Origin: Phlegmacium glaucopus
Taxonomy: Eukaryota; Basidiomycota; Agaricomycetes; Agaricales; Cortinariaceae
DNA: 49,226 nt
Assembly: GCA_015039465.1 (NCBI GenBank)
Contig: MU130383.1
Span: 1 to 49,226 of the forward strand
Reading direction: 5' to 3'
A program made the position numbers and the translations under genes. Under the pieces are notes generated by a model. That model searched no databases, was not told the DNA's origin, and was given only the letters and a program-made list of their open reading frames with translations. Shown piece after piece: positions 31,701 to 41,485 of this stretch (positions are counted from its first letter, which is position 1; each line of letters opens with the position of its first letter).

Positions 31701-32071
31701 ATATCAACCGTCCTCGGTTGCTCATTGAGTATGTCGTAATTTGTCATCAGTTGTTGCTAATTCATCATTATCGATCATTTCAGTGATATCAATGCTGTTT
31801 CGCGACCTTTGATAATACAGACGATCCGGAATGCTGCAACTTTGATCAAACTTTGATGTGTGTGAATGTTGAAATGAAATTTGTAGGTGAGTTTTGATCT
31901 TCATGGTCAATTACTGCCAGCTCATTTTTGCTGATGATTCTGGTGACGAGGATAGCTTTCAGGACCTTTGATAACTTGAAATATGGTGTATTTATTTTTC
32001 ACCCAGGCTTCATTAGGCTCTGATAGCTGATATGCAGTGTTTGAAGTCGTGCAGCCACCGGATCTACGGCA

Positions 32072-32749
32072 TCAATGTCGATTCCTCCTTTGCCCAACCT
32101 TCAGATGAACTCCCTTCCTCCACAACGGCTTCATCAACACTTGAGATGATATCCTTGGCATGACAAACACGTGCACCCAAGTCCGGTCAACTTCAACTCC
32201 AAACTTCCAATTCTCGGTATCTCCTGTCTCATCCGTGTTCGCAATTTCCGTGATTGTATTCCAGGTTCCGTCTGTTTCCATGCACTGCTCTCGAGGTAAG
32301 TTGTCTTTGATGTTTGTGTTTGTGTTTCCTTCAGCTGCTGACAATATTGTTCCTTCCAGTTTCTCTTTTTCTTGAACGCCTGCTTCTCCTGATGACGTTG
32401 CAGACTCCGATATGCGCGGATTGATAACTTGAGGTTTGAAGGTATGTTTTCTCTCTTCAAAATATTTGTCTTCGTTGTTGCTGAGTTCTTTTAGATCCTG
32501 AACTGCGCTACTGGGTGCTTCGTCATCATAAATCTGTTGTGGGTCATGCTGCTGGACTTTCAACTCTGCGATCTCGAACGCGTGTTGATTCGTCGATTGG
32601 TAAGTGTCCGTTTCCATCAACATCTCCTTCCACAGCTTTTTCTGTTCTTTCCGCCTTCTCATCTTCCCGGACCCTCGTTTCATCAAACTCCATCTCATGC
32701 TCACATCTGTCCACCTCTCCTGGCCTCTTTTCAATTCCCTCTCGTTCAT
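32072..32749 (-). CDS. Acidic/basic ORF3 of the LTR element
   Basis: A 225-codon open frame with a lysine/arginine-rich start and glutamate-rich middle. It contains the phrase NPRISESATSSGEAG and ends KVGQRRNRH. It overlaps the preceding frame by about 206 bp in another phase, so it would need a frameshift or its own start. It is not recognisable as pol. It may be the C-terminal part of a long gag, or partly an antisense-type artefact. Confidence 0.4.
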   Translation of the reverse strand: MNERELKRGQERWTDVSMRWSLMKRGSGKMRRRKEQKKLWKEMLMETDTYQSTNQHAFEIAELKVQQHDPQQIYDDEAPSSAVQDLKELSNNEDKYFEERKHTFKPQVINPRISESATSSGEAGVQEKEKLEGTILSAAEGNTNTNIKDNLPREQCMETDGTWNTITEIANTDETGDTENWKFGVEVDRTWVHVFVMPRISSQVLMKPLWRKGVHLKVGQRRNRH

Positions 32750-33242
32750 AGATATCTCTTTCTATCACTTCAAACTCGGCGAAATCATCATTTCTCGATC
32801 TGTTATCCCCATCATCCAAATTTGTTACGGCACTATACACACCGGATGCAGTTGAATCACTCGTTTTTGGCATGCATGATGGATATTCTTGGGTGAAACT
32901 GGTAAGTTTTGGCGTCATTTGTGTATCTTCATGAGCTAAACCGTCGTCTACAGCTGTTTTGGTATCCAAAACGTTCACGACTGCCACGTTGGTGTTGACA
33001 CATGAAGGTTGGGGGGTTTTGGTGAAAGCTGGCGCGACGACAATGGATGGAGTGTACAGCCTGGCAGGTGAATATTGGGCAAAAACAGTGAGTTTGTCCG
33101 ACGTTCGAGTATCTTCACGTGCTAACTTGTTGTTCACAGCCGTCCAGGCTTTCAAAACACTCGCGATTGCTGCGTTGTTGTCAAAACTTGGAGGCACTGG
33201 GTCTTGCATTGTAGGGCTCACAGTGGGGTTGGACATATCCAT
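32544..33242 (-). CDS. ORF2 of the LTR element, possible gag extension
   Basis: A 232-codon frame beginning MDMSNPTVSPTMQDPVPPSF, with an acidic C-terminal half (EFEVIERDIYEREGIEKRPG). It starts 12 bases after the gag-like stop. Internal near-repeats (KLAREDTRTSDKLTVFAQ and GLAHEDTQMTPKLTSFTQ) show it arose by duplication of a segment of about 75 codons. No catalytic motif. Confidence 0.5.
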   Translation of the reverse strand: MDMSNPTVSPTMQDPVPPSFDNNAAIASVLKAWTAVNNKLAREDTRTSDKLTVFAQYSPARLYTPSIVVAPAFTKTPQPSCVNTNVAVVNVLDTKTAVDDGLAHEDTQMTPKLTSFTQEYPSCMPKTSDSTASGVYSAVTNLDDGDNRSRNDDFAEFEVIERDIYEREGIEKRPGEVDRCEHEMEFDETRVREDEKAERTEKAVEGDVDGNGHLPIDESTRVRDRRVESPAA

Positions 33243-33254
33243 ATGTTCGTCAGC

Positions 33255-33995
33255 TCATCTTTCCTCCTCCTTGTGTTCTTTTCTTCTGACCTCCTCTGTT
33301 TCATTTCTTAGCATCTCATCCTGTTCCCAATCCGATCCCTCACTCAACTCATCATCACTGGATTCATGGCTGATCTCAGCACTAGACTTGTCGCTGGACT
33401 CGAACCTTCTCGTGACCAGCGCTGGTGGGAAGCTCAAGGAGGGTAACATTGCAGACGGTTGTGTGTAGTTCCATCCTGCTGGCAGTGGGAGGTACTCCGC
33501 GACGGTTGGGGCTATGCGATGGAGCTTGGCGAATGTGGGGGCATACAAGGTGTCTGAGGCCCAGAGCAGTGTCAATTGTCCCACCAATTCTCCTACCTTG
33601 TCTATGATGCTCCTCTGTTCCTCTTCCCACTCTGAACCTTCCTCGCTTGATAAGACTTCCGAATCTGAATCTGAATCCTCATCACTCGTTTCAACTCTTT
33701 TCGACTTCCTTCTCTTCTTCGACTCTCTCTTGTTTTTGTGGTACATTTTTATTATTTTCTTCTTCAACAACTTGTAACTCTCATCATAACCTTCTAGCCT
33801 TTTCCAGGCAGTCTTCGTCTTCCTGTCCACATACTTCACAACTATCTTTGACATCTCCCTCGACGTCAGCTCATATTTCCATGCCAATTCTTCGAAATCC
33901 TCAAGAAACTCTTCAAGTTCATCTGGATAATCCAAATCATAGTCCGGTGCGCGTCTAGACCCTGGGTCTGGCATAGCCTTGGTTCCTTTGACCAT
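33255..33995 (-). CDS. Gag-like protein
   Basis: 246 residues. The N-terminal region has the capsid-like pattern DELEEFLEDFEELAWKYEL, then KIVVKYVDRKTKTAWKRLEG, typical of Ty3-type gag (row of helices with a W near the middle). A basic stretch (KNKRESKKRRKSKR) and long serine/aspartate/glutamate-rich segments follow. No CCHC knuckle is visible. It would form the particle shell that packages element RNA. The frame is intact. Confidence 0.65.
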   Translation of the reverse strand: MVKGTKAMPDPGSRRAPDYDLDYPDELEEFLEDFEELAWKYELTSREMSKIVVKYVDRKTKTAWKRLEGYDESYKLLKKKIIKMYHKNKRESKKRRKSKRVETSDEDSDSDSEVLSSEEGSEWEEEQRSIIDKVGELVGQLTLLWASDTLYAPTFAKLHRIAPTVAEYLPLPAGWNYTQPSAMLPSLSFPPALVTRRFESSDKSSAEISHESSDDELSEGSDWEQDEMLRNETEEVRRKEHKEEER

Positions 33996-34546
33996 CGTAA
34001 GTCTTTTCTCATTTCTTTCTCTTTATCTTGGTTGTACTGATGATTCTGTCACTTTCTTCTTTTCCGTAGGCTTCCACGTTCATCTCATCATCCTCTCTGG
34101 GATTCCTAAAGACCCTAGCTGCTTTCTTGGATAAGGTATGTCTGTTTCTCTGTTTGTTGTCGGTTCGCTTTCACTTGGTTGTTCTGAACAGGTAAGCTTG
34201 CTTTCGGTGCTTCCGTATTCAGTGCTCTCGCTCTCTCGCTTTCGGTAATCTCGCTTTTTGGTGTTCTCACTTCTTGGTGCTCTCTCTTTCAGTATTCTCG
34301 CTCTCGGCACTCTTGCTTTCACTGCTCTCTCTTTTGGCGTTGTGCGTTCTCGATGCGCTGATGGGAATGGTGGGTTATGTGTTGGAGGAAAGGATAAGCG
34401 ACATGTAGGTGGCTCGGTTGCTCCTTGACAGTCGTTTGCTACTCCTGGCGGGTGGCTTTGAAATGATGGGGGTGGGTGGGTGGGATGATAAGGTTTCAAG
34501 GAGTGTCGTCAGTGACCTAGGTAGTTCGCAGTGGGTGGGCTCCAGA

Positions 34547-34813
34547 TGTAAGATAGCTAGTTTCTTTGTATTGGGAATAGTATTTCAGGTTTCATAGTAT
34601 ATTTTGGGGGAAAGGAAGCTCTATTCCGTGTAATTCTATACTGTATTTATACTATTTCAAGACAATGCGAGACACATATTCGTGCCACAACTATGAGAGG
34701 CCACTCGCAGAGTGGCTCAAAAGAGATACTAAAATGGGGAGTCCTTTGTGACTGAGTCATGTGATTGTGATGTTGATTCATAATCCGTGATCGAAGATTC
34801 TCCATTCCTTACA
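34547..34813 (-). repeat. 5' LTR of the gag-only element
   Basis: 267 bp, about 97% identical to the partner at 31,416. The PBS-like TGGAGCCCACCCACTGCGA lies just inside on the minus strand (about 34,527-34,545). Confidence 0.88.
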
Positions 34814-34869
34814 GTAGTGATAAAGGGAAACTATGTAATACTTTGTAGCTAATCTCATCGTATACACAC

Positions 34870-35575
34870 TATTATAAAACATATCATGTTTTTTTTTTGT
34901 GTTTTTTTTTTTTTGCGTGATCCTTATTTCTTTTTTTTTAAGTTCAACAGACCAACCCTAAACATGGTCTGTGCATTCCATCAAAATTATCATTAAGCTC
35001 AAACAATGTCCAACATTTCAACTCCATCACTGACCACCATGTCACTGACCATCACTACGTCACCAACCATCACCAACCATCACCACCACCTCCTCCTGCA
35101 CAGTCCACCTGGGACATGACAACAATGGTAACCCCCATGTAATTTTTTCTTTATTATGGCACTGACAAGCAAACTCTCTCACATACAACAACAATGTACA
35201 ATAATGATGACAATGACTGTCAACATACAACAACAACAACATACAATGACAACTCAGATGTACAACAATGACAGAGGACAACAACATATGACATATGATG
35301 TATGATGACAACGATGATGATGTATGACTACAACAATAATGATGTATGACTACAACAACAATGACATATGATGACCGACTACAACGACAACGACAATGTT
35401 CAACTACACTATGATGATGACAACAGTGTACAACTACTACATGACAGTGTACAACTACTACGATGACAATGTACAACTACTACGACAATGTACAACTACA
35501 ATGACAACATAACAACATACAACAACAACAACAACAACAATGTACAACAACAACAACAACAACAACATATATTTT
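34870..35575. repeat. Poly-T and (ACA/GAC)n low-complexity region
   Basis: T-runs at about 34,890-34,940 are followed by ATGACA/ACAACA-type repeats from about 35,190 to 35,575, ending in a pure CAA run. A minus-strand frame of VVV/HH composition is a by-product. Confidence 0.85.
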
Positions 35576-35580
35576 ATTTA

Positions 35581-35819
35581 TGTTGGAAGTGTTGAGTTCA
35601 CTCTGGGTAGATAAGCTGATAAGAGAACATTATGCCAGAGGTCAAAGATAAGAATAGCATTTTTGTTATCATTCCTGTACTTGTATAAATAGTAGTTACA
35701 ACTAGAGTAGTTCTTTAGTCGAATAACTAGTGTTTTATCTGGTTAACACCAACCGTCTTAAGCCTCCAGTTTATTGTCACTCTTGACATTTATTACCCAT
35801 TATTCACCTAAATCCAACA
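35581..35819 (+). mobile_element. Solo LTR, family 2, TSD ATTTA
   Basis: 239 bp from TGTTGGAAGTG to AAATCCAACA, with TGTTGGA/TCCAACA inverted ends. ATTTA lies at 35,576-35,580 and 35,820-35,824. A TATA-like tataaatag lies near 35,685. Unrelated to LTR family 1. Confidence 0.93.
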
Positions 35820-35899
35820 ATTTATTAGTTGGGTAATATATGTAATTAGACATTGTATTTTGTAGGTGTGGTTGGACAATATACTTTTTTTTTGATGTA

Positions 35900-36140
35900 C
35901 TTGATTTCAAGTAAGACAATGGTTTGATTCTTGAGAACTGAAAAGTAAACCAATACTATTTGAGCTCAGTATGGAGTGCTATGGAACTACAAAAGGCCAT
36001 TCCAGAGTGCTATAAACCCCCTACATGATGCTATGTAGTGCTTTATGGTGTCTGTGGGATGCTACAGAAATAGGGACCCATGCTATGACACTACAATGCT
36101 ATAGACCATTACATAACAGTCCATAGCACACCCTGGATTT
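35900..36140. repeat. GTGCTATG word-repeat element
   Basis: Iterates gtgctatgg, tgctataaac, gatgctatgtagtgct and inverses (ccatagcac). Similar in style to the GCTATA block at 2,290-2,360. Non-coding; boundaries unresolved. Confidence 0.4.
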
Positions 36141-36366
36141 GCTGATGTGCGATCTTGGTAGTACGCATTCCCAAAATGTGTCGCAGACTCGCAGATTAGC
36201 TCTTTTCTCCTTTTGGGGAGTGTGTCGAACTACGTATATCCTCTTTTGGAAAGTTTGAACCATTAACCTGTCCTATGAAATATTACTATACCAGACTATA
36301 CCTCACTTGATGATCATCTGACTATTACAGCTATTTTCACATCAATAGGCCGAAACGCAAACTTAG

Positions 36367-36486
36367 GCGGACTCTAAACCGTAGAGTCCGCTTGAAAGGC
36401 GGGCTCTGTCTACATTTTTTATGTGACTCGGCTGCACTGCCCTGCCATGTGACGGACTTTCAGACAAGACCGTCCACGCGTGGACG
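36367..36486. other. Two perfect palindromes upstream of GTPase copy B
   Basis: GCGGACTCTA-aaccg-TAGAGTCCGC (36,367-36,391) and the uninterrupted 16-bp palindrome CGTCCACGCGTGGACG (36,471-36,486). They lie just outside the duplicated arm. Function unknown; cruciform-prone sites or relic element ends are possible. Confidence 0.6.
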
Positions 36487-36865
36487 ATCTTGGTACGAGA
36501 CTATGTCAATCATTATCTCCACTTCAATGGCCTCTACGAGCACAACTTTAAATTCCGACTCCGCCTAAATGTATTTTTAGCCTATCGGTGTGGGAACAGC
36601 TGCAGGATGGTCCCAATGATTTGAGTTGCCCTCATTCGTCATCTTCTTGAGAATCTGCATCACCCGAAAAGTTCATCAATCAACAAGGCTGCCAGGTGAC
36701 ACACCCTCATTCATTTCCCAGTCAGAGGGGAAGGCTGTGAACGCGCCGTAGTCATTTAACCAGGGTGAAGCCTCGAAAGCATCTCAGGCGAGAACAGGGT
36801 GTAACCAGTAAACCAGATAACATTGTTGGTACGCACCTGCAAACTCCTTCGCGTTTCAATCCATC

Positions 36866-39800
36866 ATGACTACTCGAAACGCTTCTGGCTCTTCGACGGC
36901 TAGCCTCCGAGGTACTCAGATATATGGTAGCGTACTCTTCCACTTCGATTTCAGCAAATTGCACCTAATGCTTCCCCAACTAGAAATCGCAATCGCAGCT
37001 AATAAGCCGCTCAAATCAATTGAAATCTTCATCAATCACGAACATAAGGACGTTACATTGGGGATGAACAATCCTTGTGAGTGTGACATCAGGTCACATC
37101 CATGTGACATGCTATGTGACAGCCCATTTCATGAGACATTGACTTTCTGCTCACTACAACAACAAGATGATAAATATTCTGCTGTAGACACCTCAATAAA
37201 AGCATTTTACATTACCCTATAAGAGCCATTTTTTTAATTATGTAATATTTGTTCCAAAAATGCGCAGTCACATGCAAACACCAGCCAAATATGAGCCTCC
37301 AAAGTGTATGGACCATATCTTATGAAGGACTTTATGTATTGACTTAATTTTTGGGTGCTTTCCACTCAGAATTTTAAGCTGAATTGAGCTATAAGAGCAG
37401 ATCTTTTAAATATGACCCCTAATAGTAAGATACACATGTAGAATACACAGTTTATGTACTTATATGACATAAAATAAAAATTCTAATCTTATAGGGTTTT
37501 TACTAGAAATATTTAGAGCAATCCCACTCTGCAAATCTAGTCACAGAGTGCTCTTGTTACAGAGTTATAGCCAGAGCACTGTTTAGCACAGAGATTTGAT
37601 CAAACAAACCACTGATCTCATGCAAATGGCAAAATATAGATGATTTAGTGCTCTTATGAACTCTGTAGTGGAGGTATAGGTGTAAATGTGTGTGTCATAC
37701 ATGCCAGACCATGCCTTGGAATACCTGACAGCACTCAAAAGTGCTGTCTAGCTATAACTCTGCAACAAGAGCACTCTGTGACTAGATTTGCAGACCAAAA
37801 TTGCTCTAAATATTTCTAGTAAAAACCCTATAAGATTAGAATTTTTATTTTATGTCATATAAGTACATAAACTGTGTATTCTACATGTGTATCTTACTAT
37901 TAGGGGTCATATTTAAAAAATCTGCTCTTATAGCTCAATTCAGCTTAAAATTCTGAGTGGAAAGCACCCAAAAATTAAGTCAATACATAAAGTCCTTCAT
38001 AAGATATGGTCCATACACTTTGGAGGCTCATATTTGGCTGGTGTTTGCATGTGACTGCGCATTTTTGGAACAAATATTACATAATTAAAAAAATGGCTCT
38101 TATAGGGTAATGTAAAATGCTTTTATTGAGGTGTCTACAGCAGAATATTTATCATCTTGTTGTTGTAGTGAGCAGAAAGTCAATGTCTCATGAAATGGGC
38201 TGTCACATAGCATGTCACATGGATGTGACCTGATGTCACACTCACAAGGATTGTTCATCCCCAGTTACATGGGCATAGTAGTGAACAGAAGTCTTGGAAC
38301 ACAAAATTTAACCCCCCATTGTGAGTGGTCTGTCAAATCGTGAACCCCTTATCCAATATTGATTATTCATCTTAGAGACTTGTCTCTTTCACATCAAATT
38401 CTCCTTGAACTTCATCGGAAATTGGCTCCGTGGGGAAGGGCCCAACATATTGAAATTGGGTCCGCAGAGCTGGTCAGCCAAGACACTGGAGGAGAAGAGA
38501 GAAAAGGTTGACATTTCTTCACTTCAGTTGGATTTCGAAAAGGGCTCATGCCGACCCTTTTTTTTTTCGACGCGGAATGGAAAAAATCATACGATGCGGC
38601 GGATGTTACCATTCATTTTATATCTCAAGTACGCAGCTCGATATTCGCAAAGGAGTCATCGGTATACTGAAGTAGTGAACTAGGACGGCGCTGATCAGAA
38701 ATCGTTGACCAGTCAGGATTCCCAACTTTCAACCAACAACGGAGAGGATCAATCTAATTTGTCCTCGGTAAGTATAATGTCTACAATTGAAGTTATATAC
38801 TGACGGGTGTTGTTCTAGATTTCGAGTCTTGGTAATAGGGAAGGTAAAAGATCTTCATTGATTGTTGACGCTGCAGCTCCTGATGGGAGCCACTAATAGT
38901 CCGGAGTCGGGAAGTCATCCCTAATTGGCACCGCTTTCGCTACCAACGAAGCAGTAAGTTGGGTCGCCATCCCCCCTAGATTTCTTTTTTTTTCTGAATA
39001 AAATTTATAATTAGATCGTAGCACATGGCCGAGCAGGAGTTGCGAACATTAATACCGAAATCATTCCTACTAATAACGAGTACTTCGTGCTTCATGATAG
39101 TCGGGGATTCGAACATGGAGAAGTTGACAATCTTGCAATAGTCAAAGATTTCATAGAGACCAGAAGCGCTATGCCTGATGTCAAGGATCAAATACATGCC
39201 ATCTGGTAAACGCACTGTCAATGAAGTCAGCCACGTTACTAAGCCACAGATAATAGGTTGTATTTCGTGATACCACGTGCCGACGGTCAGATAGTTGAGA
39301 CTGGGATCGAAGAGTTCTTCAAGTTGAAAACCAGAAGTAGTCATCCTGAAAATAGTGCATGCTGATTGGCCCTGTTGCAGCTCCTATTATTGCGGTTTTT
39401 ACTAAGTACGATCTCCTCGTTTCGCGCGGGCGAAGAGGCCAACTGTCGGACAATGATGCTAGGAAGAAAGCAGATACATTTGTGAAAAATGAATGTGTTA
39501 AGCCTTTGAAGAAGGCTGCTCGCATGGAATTTGAAAATATAGCTGTGTCTAGTGAGTTCTGGGTTGTATTAGTGTTCTCTTCTTGGTTCATTTTATGTAT
39601 CTTCTAGCTGAGAAAGGATACGAACACACGGTCTCGAATTTGGCGGAATTGACACAGTCTCTTGTTGAAGCCAAGTTTTCCAAGTCTATGGGGCCCTGGG
39701 TGGTTGGCGCGATTGCTCAAGGAGTGAATCCTGGTGTGAAAATTGAGGGGTGCATTGTGCCAGTCCGTTCTACTACCATCTTATCTCAATCTCATGTCTT

Positions 39801-40678
39801 TCCATCTTTTCTAAGCATTGGCCGAACGAGTAAGAGTCATGCGTACTAAGGCTGGAATAGTCTTTTTTGACTGTTCCAGACTACTGGAAAGGCCTCGCAA
39901 CAAGTGCACGCTTTGCAGAAAAATCACTGGAGGCATGTTTGTTTGCAATTCATATCGATATCGTGGTAGTCTGGAACATCCACGATTCCCATATGGTGTG
40001 TATGTTTGTTCGTTATTGCGAGATTATCTTATAATGTCAACAGTATTTGCGCAGCAAGGTGTTCCAAGCCTTGATGACAAATTTGGTGGATTTCAGTCCG
40101 AATAATACAGCCGACCCGACAATGACCCTGTGAGTTCAACTTCCAGTCGTTGCGGCTATGCATGTCGACTCATGATTATCAGTTCCGCAGGTATTGCCAT
40201 GGTCGGTGCCATCGCTGGCATCGTCTCTGTCCTTGCCGGCCCAGCTGCTCCAATCGTTGTGCCCATCGCCGGCTGTCTTGTTCTCGCCAAATGGGCTTAT
40301 GATGTTTACCAGCAATCGTAAGTGTACCATTCCTCTGTATCTACGGACTACGCCGAACATTATGTTAGCCACGACACATTGCGAAGGCTTATGACATACA
40401 TCGTCGATCTCACTCTCATCATGCAAAACGTATTCTGGCTTGTCTCAATACACCAGGTTCCGGTTTCTCGTCGCCTTATAATGCTCGCCTATAGCGCCTA
40501 CAGAAAGTCAACAGTGATGGCCCAAGTTCACGAAGAAATCAGGAAACACGTCGCAGAACAGGCCGTCCACCATCGGTTGAATCGGGATAATGCACTCAGC
40601 AAAATCGTGGAACTACTGAATCGAAACCGCATCAACACCGAAGAAATGTTCAGATTAGAAAGAACATGGACCGATTGA
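36866..40678 (+). pseudogene. P-loop GTPase-like gene, copy B, with foldback insertion
   Basis: Start MTTRNASGSSTASLRG at 36,866; the first exon is interrupted at about 37,058 by a 1,205-bp element. The GTPase core follows: VLVIGK (exon ending 38,843), an intact acceptor aatag, then SGVGKSSLIGTAFATNEA (38,900-38,953); FVLHDSRGFEHGE near 39,085; FTKYDLLVSRG near 39,400; a hydrophobic segment AGIAMVGAIAGIVSVLAGPA near 40,190; then YIVDLTLIMQNVFWLVS near 40,400. Introns are 45-60 nt. A 2-bp loss near 40,665 shifts the frame, so the tail ends RTWTD instead of copy A's RDIGPIDLSGNDDISWNV. The GTPase part may still be expressible, but the N-terminal exon is broken. Confidence 0.7.
37059..38263. mobile_element. 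Foldback element, ~510-bp inverted arms, TSD GTTACAT
   Basis: 1,205 bp, TGGGGATGAACAATCC...GGATTGTTCATCCCCA. Left arm 37,059 to about 37,570 and right arm about 37,755-38,263 are nearly perfect inverted repeats around a 185-bp centre. GTTACAT flanks both ends (37,052-37,058 and 38,264-38,270). Copy A of the host gene retains the uninterrupted site (cattacctgggcgcctagtag in gene orientation). No transposase is encoded; superfamily uncertain given a 7-bp duplication. Confidence 0.92.
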
Positions 40679-41100
40679 TTTGTCAGGGAAGGATGATACA
40701 TCTTGGAATGTGTAGATGAATGGCAATTAGTTTTGAGATCGACTACCTTTGTAACCTGATGTGTAGAATAGCACTAGTTTATATTTCATTCATTGCAATA
40801 CATTTCTCCATATGATTGGTACACCTCTAATGACAATGCTAGATGCTTCGGTGCTACTTTGACAGCAAGATCCTCTTGCCATTGTCGGCTGGGCTGCCAG
40901 TGCAACAAGACTTCCCCATCTCATGGTCACGGTTTCAGTTCAATTTCACTTAGTAATTCACAAGGGGGCACCAGGACCAAAATAAAAATAAAAAATACTG
41001 GGTCAATTCTTTTGCTAAGGCCCGTAATGCTTTTCGTACATCGTAGCATCGTTTTTGTCAAAATTTTCTTGTGAACTTCGTCACTCTCGATTAGACATTC

Positions 41101-41485
41101 CATGCTGCAGGACGTGCTCGAGGCGTATTTGCAAACTTTAATGAGAATTAATGATTCTTCTACTATCATTAGGAATACATGGATAGCATATGCAGCTGCT
41201 AGTATTACCGGACATCTGTATATATGCGTGACAAAGTTTGTGAACCGGATCAAACACTCAACGCAGCTCTCATCAAGCACTCATCCAGTCTGTGGTATTT
41301 TAAGGTATCATCGAACGAGAAACAGAGATTCCTTCGGCATTTTGGTGGAAATTATTTGTGATTGCTAGAGCTTACTACATACAGCAACTATCACCTTGAA
41401 CATGAAGAGATACAACGGTCACCATCTATAACCAACAACCTCATCTGAAGTCCCCCATCGACACCAGTTACTTCCCCAGGCAGAC
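41101..41485. other. Spacer between duplication arm B and the PMT relic
   Basis: Opposed open frames of 88 and 117 codons occupy the region; neither shows a family motif. It may contain the junction scar of the duplication. Confidence 0.3.

Larger units (their letters stand above)
31416..34813 (-). mobile_element. LTR retrotransposon, gag-like ORFs only, TSD GTAG
   Basis: Two 267-bp LTRs (31,416-31,682 and 34,547-34,813), each TGTAAG...CTTACA, differ at about eight positions. GTAG flanks the element at 31,412-31,415 and 34,814-34,817. Orientation is minus: a primer-binding-site-like TGGAGCCCACCC sits two bases inside the right LTR, and a purine tract (AAAAGTGAGGGGGAGG on the minus strand) abuts the left LTR. 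The 2.9-kb interior encodes a gag-like protein and two acidic frames; no protease, reverse transcriptase or integrase motif is visible. Likely mobilised in trans by a Ty3-type partner. Confidence 0.88.
36540..41100 (+). repeat. Inverted duplication arm B (partner 6,752-10,020)
   Basis: Carries GTPase copy B with its flanks in the opposite orientation to arm A. The extra length is mostly the 1.2-kb foldback insertion. Identity extends through introns and the 3' flank, so this is a genomic duplication and not retrotransposed cDNA. Confidence 0.85.

Noticed and set aside
32134..33468. Plus-strand frames (up to 169 codons) opposite the gag-like ORFs
   Set aside because: The PBS, polypurine tract and gag-like motifs fix the element on the minus strand; these are complementary-strand shadows.
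35060..35476. Minus-strand 138-codon frame rich in V and H
   Set aside because: By-product of the ACA/GAC simple repeat.
36866..37222. A 118-codon protein starting MTTRNASGSST
   Set aside because: Its C-terminal half is read from the inserted foldback element; only the part up to about 37,058 is host gene.
39359..39400. Start codon MLIGPVAAPII for a separate small GTPase
   Set aside because: This ATG lies in the intron preceding FTKYD (donor gtagtc, branch ctgat, acceptor ttgcag); it is an internal part of copy B.
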